From: Heliopora coerulea
Taxonomy: Eukaryota; Cnidaria; Anthozoa; Scleralcyonacea; Helioporidae
Direction of reading: 5' to 3'
Length of the DNA stretch: 64,000 bases
Assembly (NCBI GenBank): GCA_030142905.1
Contig: JASJOG010000297.1
Span: 1-64,000, forward strand
How positions within the stretch are numbered: position 1 is the first letter of the stretch; each line of letters begins with the position of its first letter. The notes beneath the pieces were generated by a model. That model saw nothing but the letters and a program-made list of their open reading frames with translations, was not told the DNA's origin and did not search any database. The position numbers and the translations under genes were made by a program. Below are positions 1 through 11,100 of the stretch, one piece after another.

Positions 1-1
1 A

Positions 2-280
2 AACCACTTATTTGGCTGCTTTGAAAGAGGTGAAATCTCCCCGTTCCCCCGTAGTTGTAGAACAGGCGCGTTACGTGTCAATGGACTGAATGAATTGGTG
101 ATACAAACATTTTGTACGTGTTGTTTGCCAGAATACGGTGATACGGTTCAATACGATCTTTGCGACAACTGGTACCATCTTCCATGTCTGGATTTAAGTT
201 CCTGTCCTGAGGATGATCAGGAATGGTTTTGTGACTTATATGCTCCGCCATCGGCAAAACGCAGTAAAATGAATGATTAG
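2..280 (+). CDS. PHD-finger protein fragment, 5' end outside window
   Basis: The reading frame is open from the window edge to a TAG at about 278-280. Its last ~60 residues resemble a PHD zinc finger: an early Cys cluster (FCTCC), then a YDLCDNWYHLPC core (usual form CDxCxxWYHxxC) and a terminal WFCDLY where a PHD finger normally has W-[FY]-C-x-x-C. The final zinc Cys is replaced by Tyr, so the domain is degenerate. PHD fingers read histone tails and also occur at the ends of some transposon proteins. A neighbouring frame (3-90) also looks protein-like upstream, so a frameshift near 90 is possible. It is probably the tail of a decayed gene or element ORF. It lies just left of the PLE copies. 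Confidence 0.45.
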   Translation, partial: NHLFGCFERGEISPFPRSCRTGALRVNGLNELVIQTFCTCCLPEYGDTVQYDLCDNWYHLPCLDLSSCPEDDQEWFCDLYAPPSAKRSKMND

Positions 281-400
281 TTTAGGAAGAGTTGAACTAA
301 GGTTTTCATCGTTCTTGTAAATATTACATACAGTATTTAACGCAGTTGTTATAAGAAATAGATATATATTTTACTTTAAAAAAGTCTTGAATTACTTGTT

Positions 401-1042
401 TCAAAGGAGGGACAAATTTCCGAAGGGGGGGACAAATTTTTGGGGGGGGGGACATAATTCCCGTGACACCGGCTTATTTAGATTTCGGCGTATTTTCTTA
501 ATACAGGTTTTAACGAGACTTTCACCAGTTTTACCGAGGTATGGAACACGAAACCAGATTTTAGGTCGTGTGTCATCAGGTTCTGTAACTGGTTTGGAGA
601 TAGCGGAAAGATGTTTATTTTTAAGTTTGGAAATGATAGATTTTCTGATGTTAGCGGGGAAACCGTTCCATGACATAAATTTAGTAATATTTGTGATCTG
701 GTCATTAAGGAGAAATGGTTCGCTGCAAATCATGACCGCTTGATAGAAAAGAGATTTGATCCATGCTGTTTTGCGACCCCAAGGTTCAAAACTTGAAAAA
801 TGGGTATACTGACCAGTGTGAGTATCTTTGCGAAAGATATCAATACCTGTATCAGTAACATTAAGATCTAAAAAATGAACAGACCCATCTTTAAAATTTT
901 CAACAGTAAAGTTAAGGTTTTTATCAAAAGTATTGAATTTGTGTAAGACAGTAGGGATATCTGTGGGTTTAACTAGGACAAGAGCGTCATCGACGTATCG
1001 ACGATAAAATTTTAAGATATCAGACTGTAGTAGATCTGGCAA
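401..1042 (-). pseudogene. Penelope-like element RT fragment (inverted copy)
   Basis: This minus-strand reading frame begins just before a reverse-transcriptase catalytic box (RRYVDDALVLVK). It runs through the C-terminal RT/thumb region and stops being PLE-like near 470, where the sequence changes to G-rich flank with repeated GGGGGACAAATT. It is nearly identical in inverted orientation to the plus-strand PLE copy at 1079-1654. There is no GIY-YIG domain in this copy, so its 3' part is missing. It is non-functional alone. Partial inverted copies at the 5' side are a known property of Penelope-like elements. Confidence 0.8.
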
Positions 1043-1654
1043 ACATCATACTCACTGAATTTGAAAAGGTTGTCGTTTCAGATCTACTACAGTCTGATAT
1101 CTTAAAATTTTGTCGTCGATACGTCGATGACGCTCTTGTCCTAGTTAAACCCACGGATATCCCTACTGTCTTACACAAATTCAATACTTTTGATAAAAAC
1201 CTTAACTTTACTGTTGAAAACTTTAAAGATGGATCTGTTCATTTTTTAGATCTTAATGTTACTGATACAGGTATTGATATCTTTCGCAAAGATACTCACA
1301 CTGGTCAGTATACCCATTTTTCAAGTTTTGAACCTTGGGGTCGCAAAACAGCATGGATCAAATCTCTTTTCTATCGAGTGGTCATGATTTGCAGCGAACC
1401 ATTTCTCCTTAATGACCAGATCACAAATATTGCTAAATTTACAGTATGTCATGGAACGGTTTCCCCGCTAACATCAGAAAATCTATCATTTCCAAACTTA
1501 AAAATAAACATCTTTCCGCTATCTCCAAACCAGTTACAGAACCTGATGACACACGACCTAAAATCTGGTTTCGTGTTCCATACCTCGGTAAAACTGGTGA
1601 AAGTCTCGTTAAAACCTGTATTAAGAAAATACGCCGAAATCTAAATAAGCCGGT
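470..1654. repeat. Large inverted repeat made by two PLE copies, 40 bp spacer
   Basis: Arms at ~470-1038 and ~1079-1654 are reverse complements over ~570 bp with few differences. The spacer (1039-1078) is unique and is read through by the plus copy as PLE protein, so the plus copy is the longer one and the minus copy begins within it. Transcripts across the locus would fold into a long double-stranded hairpin. Confidence 0.85.
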
Positions 1655-2123
1655 CAAATTCATTGTCGTTTACCAAACTAAAAATGTATCTTATTTTCTT
1701 TCGAATAAGGACAAAATTCCAGATGTTTCTCGTAATAACGTCATCTACGAAATAACTTGTCCGGGATGTAATAAACGTTACATAGGAAAAACAGAACGCT
1801 GTTTAGATAAACGACTTCTAGAACACTTATCTGACTTCCAAAACAGTGCTGTTGCTCAACACTTTTCTAACTGCGATCACGTCAATTATCTAACAAACCT
1901 CAGTGACCTTTTTGACAATCTCGACGACACGACTCCTCCTCCTTTCACCAAAACCTCTCCTATATATAAAAGTCTCATCACCAATAACGTCAGAATATTA
2001 TATTGTTGTAAAAATAAAAATCCTAATTTAATATTACTCGTAGAAGCTCTGTTTGCAAAGTTTAACAGACCAGAGTTAAATAATGGCCTGAAGGCATCCA
2101 AAGAACTAAAACTATTTTCTTAA
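1036..2123 (+). pseudogene. Penelope-like element: RT C-terminus plus GIY-YIG endonuclease
   Basis: This is a 5'-truncated Penelope-like retroelement ORF. It starts inside the RT domain (YVDDALVLVK at ~1108), continues through the thumb region, and ends with a GIY-YIG type endonuclease domain. That domain shows VIYEITCPGCNKRYIGKTE followed by a Lys-Arg-rich segment and a His (LLEHLSD), and the ORF stops at 2121-2123. Compared with the inverted copy, a ~5 nt insertion near 1441-1446 shifts the frame between the RT part and the rest, so the ORF is broken. RT copies the element RNA; GIY-YIG nicks the target. The family assignment is secure because RT joined to C-terminal GIY-YIG is diagnostic of PLEs. 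Confidence 0.85.
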
Positions 2124-2420
2124 TATAATTCTTATAAGTGTTAACAGTCATTAGTGTAGCTTTACAATCGTTCACGTGTGTCCTCTGCATTCCAGTTGAT
2201 GATGTCATCGTTGTAACTATAAAAGTCACACTGCTTGCTTGTAATTCATTTCGATTTGACAATGACATTGCATTAAAATCGAAATATCATCGCAATCATT
2301 CGTCGTCTTGTTTTAACTCATATCTTGGGTTTTCAAGATGTCATTGTTTTTCGGAATTTGTTTTTTATTTTATTTCGTAAAATTGTCTGCTGGTACCGGA
2401 TTTTAGCTAGGTTCAAAAGT
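2124..2420 (+). other. Probable PLE 3' tail
   Basis: AT-rich sequence after the GIY-YIG stop codon. It holds a TATAAAAG stretch near 2220 and a weak hairpin-like segment at 2255-2290 ending in AATCGAAATATC. Similar placement (TATAA, then hairpin, then CGAAA) is seen downstream of other PLE relics in this window. The exact 3' end of the element is not defined. Confidence 0.35.
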
Positions 2421-2964
2421 GGCTTGCTCGTTTACTACAAAAATGCATTAATTAATGTTTATGATCTGAGAATCCTCGGACATGGAAAACTGTTTGTATC
2501 AAATACCATACAGCTCGTTTGCTACGTTGCGGTGTAAGTTGTTCTTGCTAAATTATTTATTTTATATGCATGTATATATAGATATTTTATTACTTTTATC
2601 ATTTGTTTATCTTAATAAGGGGCCACCGTAATTGGGGAAACCTGTAGTGGATTCCCGAGTCCGTATTGACTGAAGCTAAATAAACAATAAACAATAAATC
2701 AATATCATGCATTAGCCAATCTTGAAGAGGAAATTTGAGAGCATTGGAGGTAAAGTCATTTGTAAGGCCAGGCAAAAAATTTTGTTGCCAAAAATTCACC
2801 TCCTCGGCCTTTCGTTAAGAGTTAACCTTTAGTTTCCGATCGTACATATCTGTGTGGTTTAATATACGCAAATGAGATTGAAGCATTATAGGCAGAAAAC
2901 AAACAACTGGTTTTAGGTAACAGTTACAAGTAGTAGTTATGGTTGGCTGAGGTTGTCATTTGGG
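2421..2964. other. Non-coding, nothing recognised
   Basis: AT-rich DNA with a short AAACAATA-type run near 2680-2700. No coding sequence or clear repeat termini were seen. Confidence 0.5.
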
Positions 2965-3200
2965 GCCGGTTGTTCAAAGCAGGATTAACGCTAATCCAGG
3001 ATTACCAGTTAATCTGTTGTTTTGGTTTCGTTTATTTTGGTTCAACAATCTAGTTCAGACTTCACGGCTTAAAACCTTTTTGTATACACCCAAAATCTGT
3101 AAAAGAAAATTCCAACTTTTCTCAGCAACATGATCGGACAGGTGTTCACAACATTTTCGCTAAACCTGGATTAAGCTAATCGCCTTTTGAACAACCAGGC
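2965..3200. mobile_element. MITE-like element with imperfect terminal inverted repeats
   Basis: The left end (GCCGGTTGTTCAAAGC, then GGATTAACGCTAATCC) is matched by the reverse complement of the right end (GCCTGGTTGTTCAAAAG, then GATTAGCTTAATCC). The body is 236 bp and non-coding. A clean target duplication was not found, so the superfamily is unknown. Confidence 0.65.
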
Positions 3201-3291
3201 TCAGGTCTGTGAGCAAAATGACGTGCGCTGATAGGCTGTTCGGCCGTGCAATATAAAGTTTTCCATAGAGTGTATACACTTGACGTCATAA

Positions 3292-3350
3292 CCGCCATGT
3301 TGGTGTTCCTTAACAAAAGAACTTTGATTATGGAAGGAACACCCACATGG
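3292..3350. repeat. Short foldback hairpin
   Basis: CCATGTTGGTGTTCCTT is followed ~20 bp later by a near-perfect inverted copy (AAGGAACACCCACATGG), giving a 17 bp stem with one mismatch. It may be the core of a small foldback element. Confidence 0.55.
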
Positions 3351-4889
3351 CCGCCATGCCCTTAGTTCTTCGAGTCTGGGAGACCGAGTGAATAAACTCT
3401 GTACAGACTGGAATGTTTTGGCGGGAAATTTGAAGACAAACCAGGTTCAAGCTCCTTTTACAAAAGATCTACAACAACAAACGGCTAGCGTTGTTGTTAA
3501 ATATTTTCAATGGCGATTTTAAACGGGAAACTAATAAACAGATACAAAAACCATAGCCGTCATATATAAAAATAGGCAAGTAAACCCAAACCGTTATCTT
3601 GCAAAATAAAAAGATCATTAAAAGCGATGAAGGAAGTTACCCAAGGTCATATAATGAACTTCTGATCAACCTCGTTTGTTGCTCTTTAAGGTAAAGTATT
3701 TACCTTAATTTCTTTCACACAGTCCTCGCTCCTTCGTCGCTAAGTCTGTACGAAGATCTCAGGCAAATACGTCAAACTATGGTCAAACTCGGTTAATAAG
3801 TAATCATTATAGGCTTGACTTCAACGAAAGTTAACCAGTAGAATAAACACCTTGACAAATGGTGGACGGGAAATGTAGAATAAAATCTATTTCTAATCCA
3901 AAACTCAAGTAGTGAGTATAAATGAAGAGATACTTTACCTTCACGTTTACCTTATCTTGTGAAGGTTGCAGATTAGAATTTTTACTGAAGGTAGAAAGGA
4001 TTCTAAAGGATGTATTTGTGGTTCCGGGCCACTATACCACGTTCTCAAACAACCAAAAAATGGTATCTGTTCTACATTCGTTACGGATTGGTATGGTAGG
4101 AATGCACCAATAATACTGTCACTTATTTGTTTTAGTTTTGAGTGGAAAGGAAAAAGGAAAGGGGGGCTTAAAAGAGAACGCAAAGTTAATAAATTTCTCG
4201 CTTCAAAAAGCGGTCCCTTATTTGATGAAGGGGAACTTAATAGAAGACTTACAGAATTTATTTTTTAATTATATTTCATATATTATTAACCTCTGCTAAT
4301 CTTCATAGATGAAATCAATTGTAATTGAAGTGAAATTGCAATAATTCTCAATGTCTACCAGACGTTATTGTATGAAACAACATATGCACTGTTTAATCAA
4401 ATAATGATACTAACCAGTCGGCACATATCACGTAATCAAAATTGCCTCTGAATTCTTCGTAGTCATCTTTCGCGTTCCATCGAAGTACTCTACAGAAATT
4501 ATATTAGTGAGCTACTGTTTTTTTAAGTAAACTCGACAAATTCCACTCCAGCCCTGTCCCCGCACTAACAGAGATATCATTATAGTAAACCAAAATAAAT
4601 AAAAAACGAAAATAAATAAAATCCCACTCAATTGGAAACAGTCATGCAATTTCTTTCAATTTTCTGCCAAAACCTCCAAATCATACCATGTACTTATGCA
4701 AAAGCTGCGTTCTGACAACTTCTTGTCGTTGTTATTGTTGTTTTAAATTGAGTGAATGAACAGTTCATCGTATTGGTGGGCTAATTAACTAGAAACTTAT
4801 CCTAAAGATCAAGAAACTGGGTCTGAATATCGGGAATACTTGTAACGTATCATGCACAGTGGTTTCCTTTTTCTTCTTTTTTTATTTTT
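3351..4889. other. Non-coding, nothing recognised
   Basis: Open frames near 3922-4268 overlap on both strands and resemble nothing known. No tandem repeats or element termini were recognised. Confidence 0.45.
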
Positions 4890-5131
4890 GACTCACGGAT
4901 GCTGCGTACAGCATTTGTGGAGTCATTGCGATCACTCGCGCATTCCAAAAGTGTAAACTTTTGCGAATTAACCAGGCTGCTTTGCGCGCTGTGTTAAAAC
5001 CAGGCAGGGTACCAGATTACTCGGCCCGTTACTCCGTTACACCAAGATTCAACAATTGGTATCGCTCACTGAATTTCTATAGGAAATGTGAACAAATTTT
5101 TATCCACTGCCTTTTTTTACATCCGTGAGTC
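4890..5131. mobile_element. Possible MITE with 12 bp terminal inverted repeats
   Basis: GACTCACGGATG at 4890-4901 has a perfect inverted partner, CATCCGTGAGTC, at 5120-5131, enclosing 218 bp of non-coding DNA. Both ends are bordered by T-rich runs on the inner or outer side. The repeat is short, so chance cannot be excluded. Confidence 0.4.
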
Positions 5132-6890
5132 ACCCTCAAAGGGCCTTCGATTTTATAATTTTTGCAGAATGTCTTTTTCCCTTCTCAATAAGTCTAACCC
5201 ATTTATAGCCCACCTCGCACATTGTCAACTCAAAATCCTTCATTAAGTATTGTCAGCCGAGTCCATACAAGTAGCATTTAAAGGTATCTAAGCAAACGCT
5301 GTCCAAAACTTGCTCAATATCGTTCCAAAATCGTGAAACTCAGTGAGACTCGATGGTTTAATAAATAAACTCTATCTAGATCCCAGAGTTCAAGTAATCT
5401 TATTTGTATTAAAATAAACGCATTTAAGTCCTTTGGTTAATCTTTCCATTGTTACTGACGTGTAACAAGAAATGAAAAGATTTATTTACAAACGAGAAAA
5501 GAAACTAAAGAGCTAAGATAACAACTAAAAATGTTCAAAGCTTATCTGTCTTCTTGACACTTTTAAGCTTGCGACTCTGACAACCCAGCGGTGACAAAAG
5601 ATAAAAGTTCCACCAGTAAAGCGTTCCAACCACAACTGTTAACTCCATATATTACACCAACAAAACAACACACACTGAGGGTCGAAGCGAGTCGCGCTTA
5701 TATAGTCTGTCCGTAAACTATGACGTCAACTACGTAATTTCTAAAATAACCTAATATACTATATTTAGTAACAATCATGACAGTGTTCATGACTCAAGTA
5801 ACCTAAAAAGTTTTTACATCAGCGTGAGTCACCAGAATTATAATGTCAGCATGAGTAAGCGGTATGACTAAGGAAAAACTAAGAGAAGTTCAAATATTCT
5901 AAAATGTTCTCGGCGCGTGACGTCTGTCACGTAACACCATAGACTGTAATAATGCAGGGAAAGCGATACGACGGTATTTTACGATCACCTCACCACGCAG
6001 TTTTAACACCTTCCCCGCTGTTCTCCTCTTCAACATCACTCCGGTCCTTTCCTTTTCATCTCGTTTTAAAACAAAATGGCTATCACGAAATAACATCATG
6101 ATAAATTTCTCAAATAGAATACCTTCACGCTTTACCTGGTCTTTACAATGGTCCCTCCAAATCCACTTTCATTTTCCTTAGTAATAAACTTTAGATCTTA
6201 GATAAATCAAGGTAGAATGTTTCTACTTATTAACATTTTATCTTTGTACAAACCGTCGAGGTAATGCAGCCAAATTGATAGGCCAGTGACAGTCATTATA
6301 ACACTAAAATACATTCAGAGTGTCCTGTTAGTCTTACTTACTAACAAAATATCACTCCAAGTACATCACAAATGCAGACCAACAACAAAAAAGAAGCACA
6401 TTATCATGTCTGACGAAGAGTATTTACCAGTAAGATCATTATATCCCCTCCTAAGTTTCAGCAATTCCCAAGTTCACCAACATATATTCATATTCAAACA
6501 GTTTAGAACTTTGGACAATCAAAATATTTTAAAACGGCGAATTTCTGAACACCGCGAGAAGTCCAACTTATTGACTGGTATTAACATTCTTTTTCGTTCT
6601 TTTTTTCGTGATTGGCTGAACGAGGAACTGATAGCATTTCGTTAGAGTTAACAAGTTTCAAACCTTCACTCCAGGTCCTTAATATTACTAAGAGTGTTAA
6701 ATCGTTTAAACTGTTCATACCCAAACAAAAAGGATATTTTTGACGCCATCTACGTTTCCATCGGTTATAAACACTTCCTTAACTTCGGAGGCGATAGCCA
6801 GCTGCAAAAAAAAAATTCCAAAATTACTGATAAGCCCTTCAAAAACTATCAAAAAATTAATATAAAAAGGAAAACAGTAACAGTGACAAC
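5132..6890. other. Non-coding, nothing recognised
   Basis: AT-rich sequence. A 119-codon frame at 6286-6645 has no recognisable motif and no supporting splice or promoter context, so it is not called. TATATAG near 5700 followed by TGACGTCA-like sequence could be a promoter or element fragment, but this cannot be shown. Confidence 0.4.
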
Positions 6891-6897
6891 GGCTAAC

Positions 6898-6972
6898 AAC
6901 AACAACAACAACAACAGCAGCAACAACAACCACAACAACCACAATAATAATAATAATAGTAATAATAATAAA
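6898..6972. repeat. (AAC)n/(AAT)n microsatellite
   Basis: An imperfect run of AAC then AAT trinucleotides immediately left of a LINE 3' fragment. The poly-Asn or poly-Leu frames across it are artefacts of the repeat. Confidence 0.85.
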
Positions 6973-7170
6973 GGAGCCCTTGATATTACATCTAAGAACT
7001 TGAAAGACTGGTTAGGAAAGTTAGAGTTAAAAAGTAGCATAGAGTTTTTGCAGAAAGCAGTTTTGCTGGGAACTGCAAAAATTGTAAGAAAGTCCTTGAA
7101 ACTAAAGGTTACTGGATGCAACTTGCTCTCTAGGAGAATAAACCGGAATTTTACCATCTTGTCCGGGATA
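6973..7170 (+). pseudogene. R4/R2-type LINE 3'-end fragment
   Basis: A 5'-truncated LINE piece. The peptide following the microsatellite (W-LGKLELKSSIEFLQKAV, then LLGTAKIVRKSLKL) aligns by eye with the extreme C-terminus of the LINE ORF ending at 11718 (IERIGITVNVEDIQKTTLLG). Only the tail after the endonuclease domain remains. It is flanked on both sides by (AAC/AAT)n tracts, consistent with insertion at the microsatellite. Confidence 0.7.
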
Positions 7171-7260
7171 ACAACCATAATTATAATAATAATAACAATA
7201 ACAATGATAATAATAATAATAACAATAATAATAACAGTAATAATAATAATAGTAATAATA

Positions 7261-7291
<31 letters not shown>

Positions 7292-7292
7292 T
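7171..7292. repeat. (AAT)n microsatellite
   Basis: About 120 bp of imperfect AAT/ATA repeats between the LINE 3' fragment and the 0.8 kb retroposon. Confidence 0.9.
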
Positions 7293-8128
7293 AGGCACTG
7301 GAGTAGGACAAGCACAGCTTCAGCCCACTACGGGAATGTGGACGCTCCCGCCTACCAGAGTCTGGGGTGGCACCTTTGGCAAGTGCCAGCAACCCCTTAG
7401 CCAAGGGTAGATAAGACTCTTTAGCCTTGGATGGCAACTTATCTAGGAGAAGGAAATGCCGAGATAAAATCAGAAATAGATATGCAGGGCATTGACTCGG
7501 AGCCAGTGACCTCCATAAAACGAGCAGGCTTTGATGAGATGACCTAGGGAGTGGCGCCCCTGCCTTGCCAGCTGGGTAGACAGGTAGCCGAAAGCCCCAG
7601 CTTGCCTTAATTGGCTGGCAGCTGCAAGTACACTACCTTCAGGTGTTGGCAAACCTGCCCTGTTAGCCCAAGGACTAGAAGAAAATCTGTACAGCAGGCT
7701 GATGCCCCTGACCTTAGTTGGTTGAGGATGAACCAACCTTAAATGCTGAGACAGATCTGCACTAGTCTAAGAATAAAACAATATTCAGACTTAACCCTTG
7801 CAGTAGCACGCCTAAACTGACCTTAATTGGTTGGAAGTGCAACAGGGTACTGTTAAGGTCAAACTGGATATACGCATCGGGGAGTACTTTCAGGGACTTT
7901 TGAGGGCTGTATATCCCTTACTCCTTCCTGACTGGATAAGTTGGGCGAGTAAGGGCTGGCCCTGTGGGTGTTTCCTAAAATCCATTTTAATGGTAAAATT
8001 TCCTTTCCCCACAAGTTCCCTGAAATGTACAATCTGTTGCGGCCTTACCTGGCAGGATGCTGGGAGCCCGTAGCAGGCTTAGACCCCTTCCACTGTCCTT
8101 AGCTGGATGGTGTGCGAATTGTAATAAT
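7293..8128 (+). mobile_element. ~0.8 kb non-autonomous retroposon, copy 1
   Basis: Non-coding unit almost repeated at 14102-14936 (alignable over ~814 bp from CAGCTTCAGCCCACTACGGG to GGTGGTGTGCGAATTGTAATAAT). It ends in AAT repeats. Shorter copies at 13310-13450, 56965-57020 and 59535-59745 keep only the 3' end, the signature of 5'-truncated retroposition. No ORF and no obvious tRNA-like promoter was seen, so it may be a SINE-like element or the 3' part of a larger LINE. An internal segment (7733-7780) resembles sequence just upstream of copy 2. Confidence 0.7.
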
Positions 8129-11100
8129 CCTCCTCAGGATTACTACCTTGGTGTGGTGGGGAGGCTTGCGTACCTTAATGATCCTGAGAACTATAATGGC
8201 GGGAGCTTAGGCTCCTGGTAGGGACACCCTTGCCAGGTAGGTCAAAGGAGAGAAGTCAGACAAAATGTAGTCCGGTGGTGGTGTAACCTAAAACTCACTA
8301 ACCTCTAATGAGTGAAAAATGATAGAAAGTAATATACCGAATAACGGCGTAAATGAAACCGGAACTTCATGTGAAGGTGTCTCGCCCGGCAGGTGCCATG
8401 TGGTGCAGCAGCGCTGGCCCGGTCGTCATCATGCTACTGCTGCAAATACTAGATTGAAATGGTCTAAGGATGTCAATGTTATAGTTATGGAATGCTTCTT
8501 CCTAAGCAGACCTTTTACAGATGATGGAATACCAATTCGAGGGTATCGCCAAAGGATGTACAGGATGTGGTAAGAAAGAGGATTGTTCTCTATAACGGAA
8601 AAGCGACTAGCTGACCAGGCGAGAGCAATTAGAAAAAATGAGTGGTTAACAACAGTAGAGCTGGAAGAAATAAAGAGACGTGTACTACAGGAAGAGACGG
8701 ATGGAGAGATACAAAATCCAGAACAAGAATTGAGTGGGGAGCGAGACATTGAAGAAGAGCATATAAGAATAGAGATGACAAAGAGGAAGAGCAGAACGTC
8801 GGAGCAGAGAGACTTGTAACAGATGAGATTGAACAAGCCACAGAAGAGGAGAAAAACATAGTTAACAGAATTATAGAACTGATGAACGAGCAAGATGATA
8901 GAAGTTGCAATTTAAAGAAAGTAGATAGGATGAAAGTTTTAAAAGAAACAAAAAAGGCAAATAAGGTAATGAAGTACATTAAAACAAACAATATCACAGA
9001 AACAAACAGATTGCTAAAAGCTGTCGGCTTATATGTGGCAGAAAGATTAGGGATTGGGAATGAAAAAAGAGGAAAGAAAAATGGAGAACCATGGTGGAAG
9101 AGAAGGATCGAAAGAGCCATCAAAAGATTAAGAAAAGACATTGGAGTATTAGAACGAAGAAAAAGGGGAGAACTAAGAAGAGAAGAGAAATATCAAATGC
9201 TGGAGAGAAGATATAAGATCAAAAGTAAAGGTGTGACCATTGTGCTGGAAGAGCTAAAGTAAAGGGTCATTGCAAAGAAAGCAAAGGTAAATAGATACGA
9301 ACAAAGAATAAAGCAATACCGTCAGAATAGAATGTTCAATGTGGATCAGAAGATGGTTTATCAAGAATTGAGCGGAGCTAGTAGACAGGAGAAGATTGTA
9401 CCTGACATTGAAGAAAGCAGGAAATTCTGGGGAAGTATGTGGGACAACAAAAAGAAATATAATGACAGGGCAGAATGGTTACAAGAATTAAAAGAGCATA
9501 TAGACCATCCTAGACAAGAAGACCTACATATTAACCAAACTAAGGTTGAGACGCAGTGCAGAAAAATGCCTAATTGGAAAGCGCCCGGGCCAGATGGGGT
9601 GCAGGGGTTTTGGTTTAAGAAATTAACAGCTTGCCATCAGAGAATAGCAGAGCAATTGGAGGGGATATTAAATGAAGGTGGAGAAGTTCCAGAATGGATG
9701 ACATGTGGCAGAACAGACCCCGCAAAAGGCAGCACTGTTGACAATTTTAGACCTATATCGTGTCTTCCAGTGATGTGGAAACTTGTGACTGGTATTATTG
9801 CAGAAAGTATGTACGATTTTCTAGATTCCAACAAAATTCTACCAAACGAATAGAAAGGCTGCAAAAGACAATGCAGAGGAACTAAAGACCAGTTGCTCAT
9901 TGATAAGTTGGTGCTTAAGGACTGCATAGAAAGACACACTAACCTAGCAATGGCATGGGTAGATTATCAAAAAGCGTACGACATGGTACCACATTCATGG
10001 ATTGAGGAATGTTTGAAAATGTTTGGAATTGCCAAAAACGTAGAACAGTTTGTATGTAATAGCATGACAAAATGTAAAACACAATTGTCTGCTTGTGGAG
10101 AGAGTGCAAGAGAAGTAAATATCAGAGGAGGTATATTTCAGGGAGATAGTTTATCACCGCTGTTGTTCGTGCTTTGGGTGGCACCCCTTAGTCTTATTTT
10201 AAAGAAAGTGAAGGCAGGACATGAATTCAAGGGCCGAAAGAAAAAGATCAATCATTTGTTGTATATGGATGACCTCAAATTATATGGTAAGAGCGAGGCA
10301 CAGATCGACTCTTGTGAAGACGGTCCATCTATTCAGTAAGGATATCGGCATGGAATTTGGAATTAAGAAGTGCGGAGTATTAATTCTAAAGAGGGGAAAG
10401 ATTGCCGAGAATGATGAATTGGTATTGCCGAACGGAGAAGTAATGAAAGTGATTGAACAAGAGGGATATAAATACCTGGGTATCTTGGAGAAAGATAGAT
10501 TAATGGAAGAAGAAATGAGATCAAAGTTCAAAAAGGAGTATGTGCGGAGGTTGAGGTTGGTCATGAAGTCGAAATTAAACGGCAGAAACAAAATGCAAGC
10601 GGTAAATACGTGGGCAGTCACATTACTTAGGTATGGTGCAGGAATCGTTACCTGGAACGATCAAAAAATAAAAAGCTTGGATAGAAAAACGAGAAAAATA
10701 TTGACCATGTACGGAGCTTTTCACCCTGAGAGTGATGTAGACAGGTTATATTTGCCGAGAAAAAAAGGTGGTAGAGGATTGATAAGCTGTGAGTTAAGTA
10801 TTAGATCAGAGGAGAACGGTGTTGGATGGTACATCAAAAATGCAGTAGAATCTTTATTGGTTGAAGTAGGAGAAAGAGAAGTTATCACGACTGAAGATAG
10901 TATGCCAAAGCAACAGTATAAGAGGAGAGAAGTCGAAGAAAGAGGACAAAGATGGATAGGTAAGAGAATGTATGGACAGTTCAACAGGGAGAAAAGTGAA
11001 GACATAGACAAGGAAAAGATGTGGAGGTGGCTACAAAAGAGTGATTTGACACCGGAAACGGAAGCCCTAATATGTGCAGCTCAAGAACAGGCGATAAGAA

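Noticed and set aside
6286..6645. 119-codon plus-strand frame
   Set aside because: No motif, low-complexity composition and no context. Indistinguishable from a chance frame.
6849..7437. Long frames rich in Ile, Asn, Leu or Tyr
   Set aside because: They translate the (AAT)n/(AAC)n microsatellites in different frames and are not genes.
7293..8128. 5' UTR of the adjacent LINE
   Set aside because: The same block ends in (AAT)n without any LINE at 14.1-14.9 kb and is 5'-truncated elsewhere, so it is a separate retroposon.
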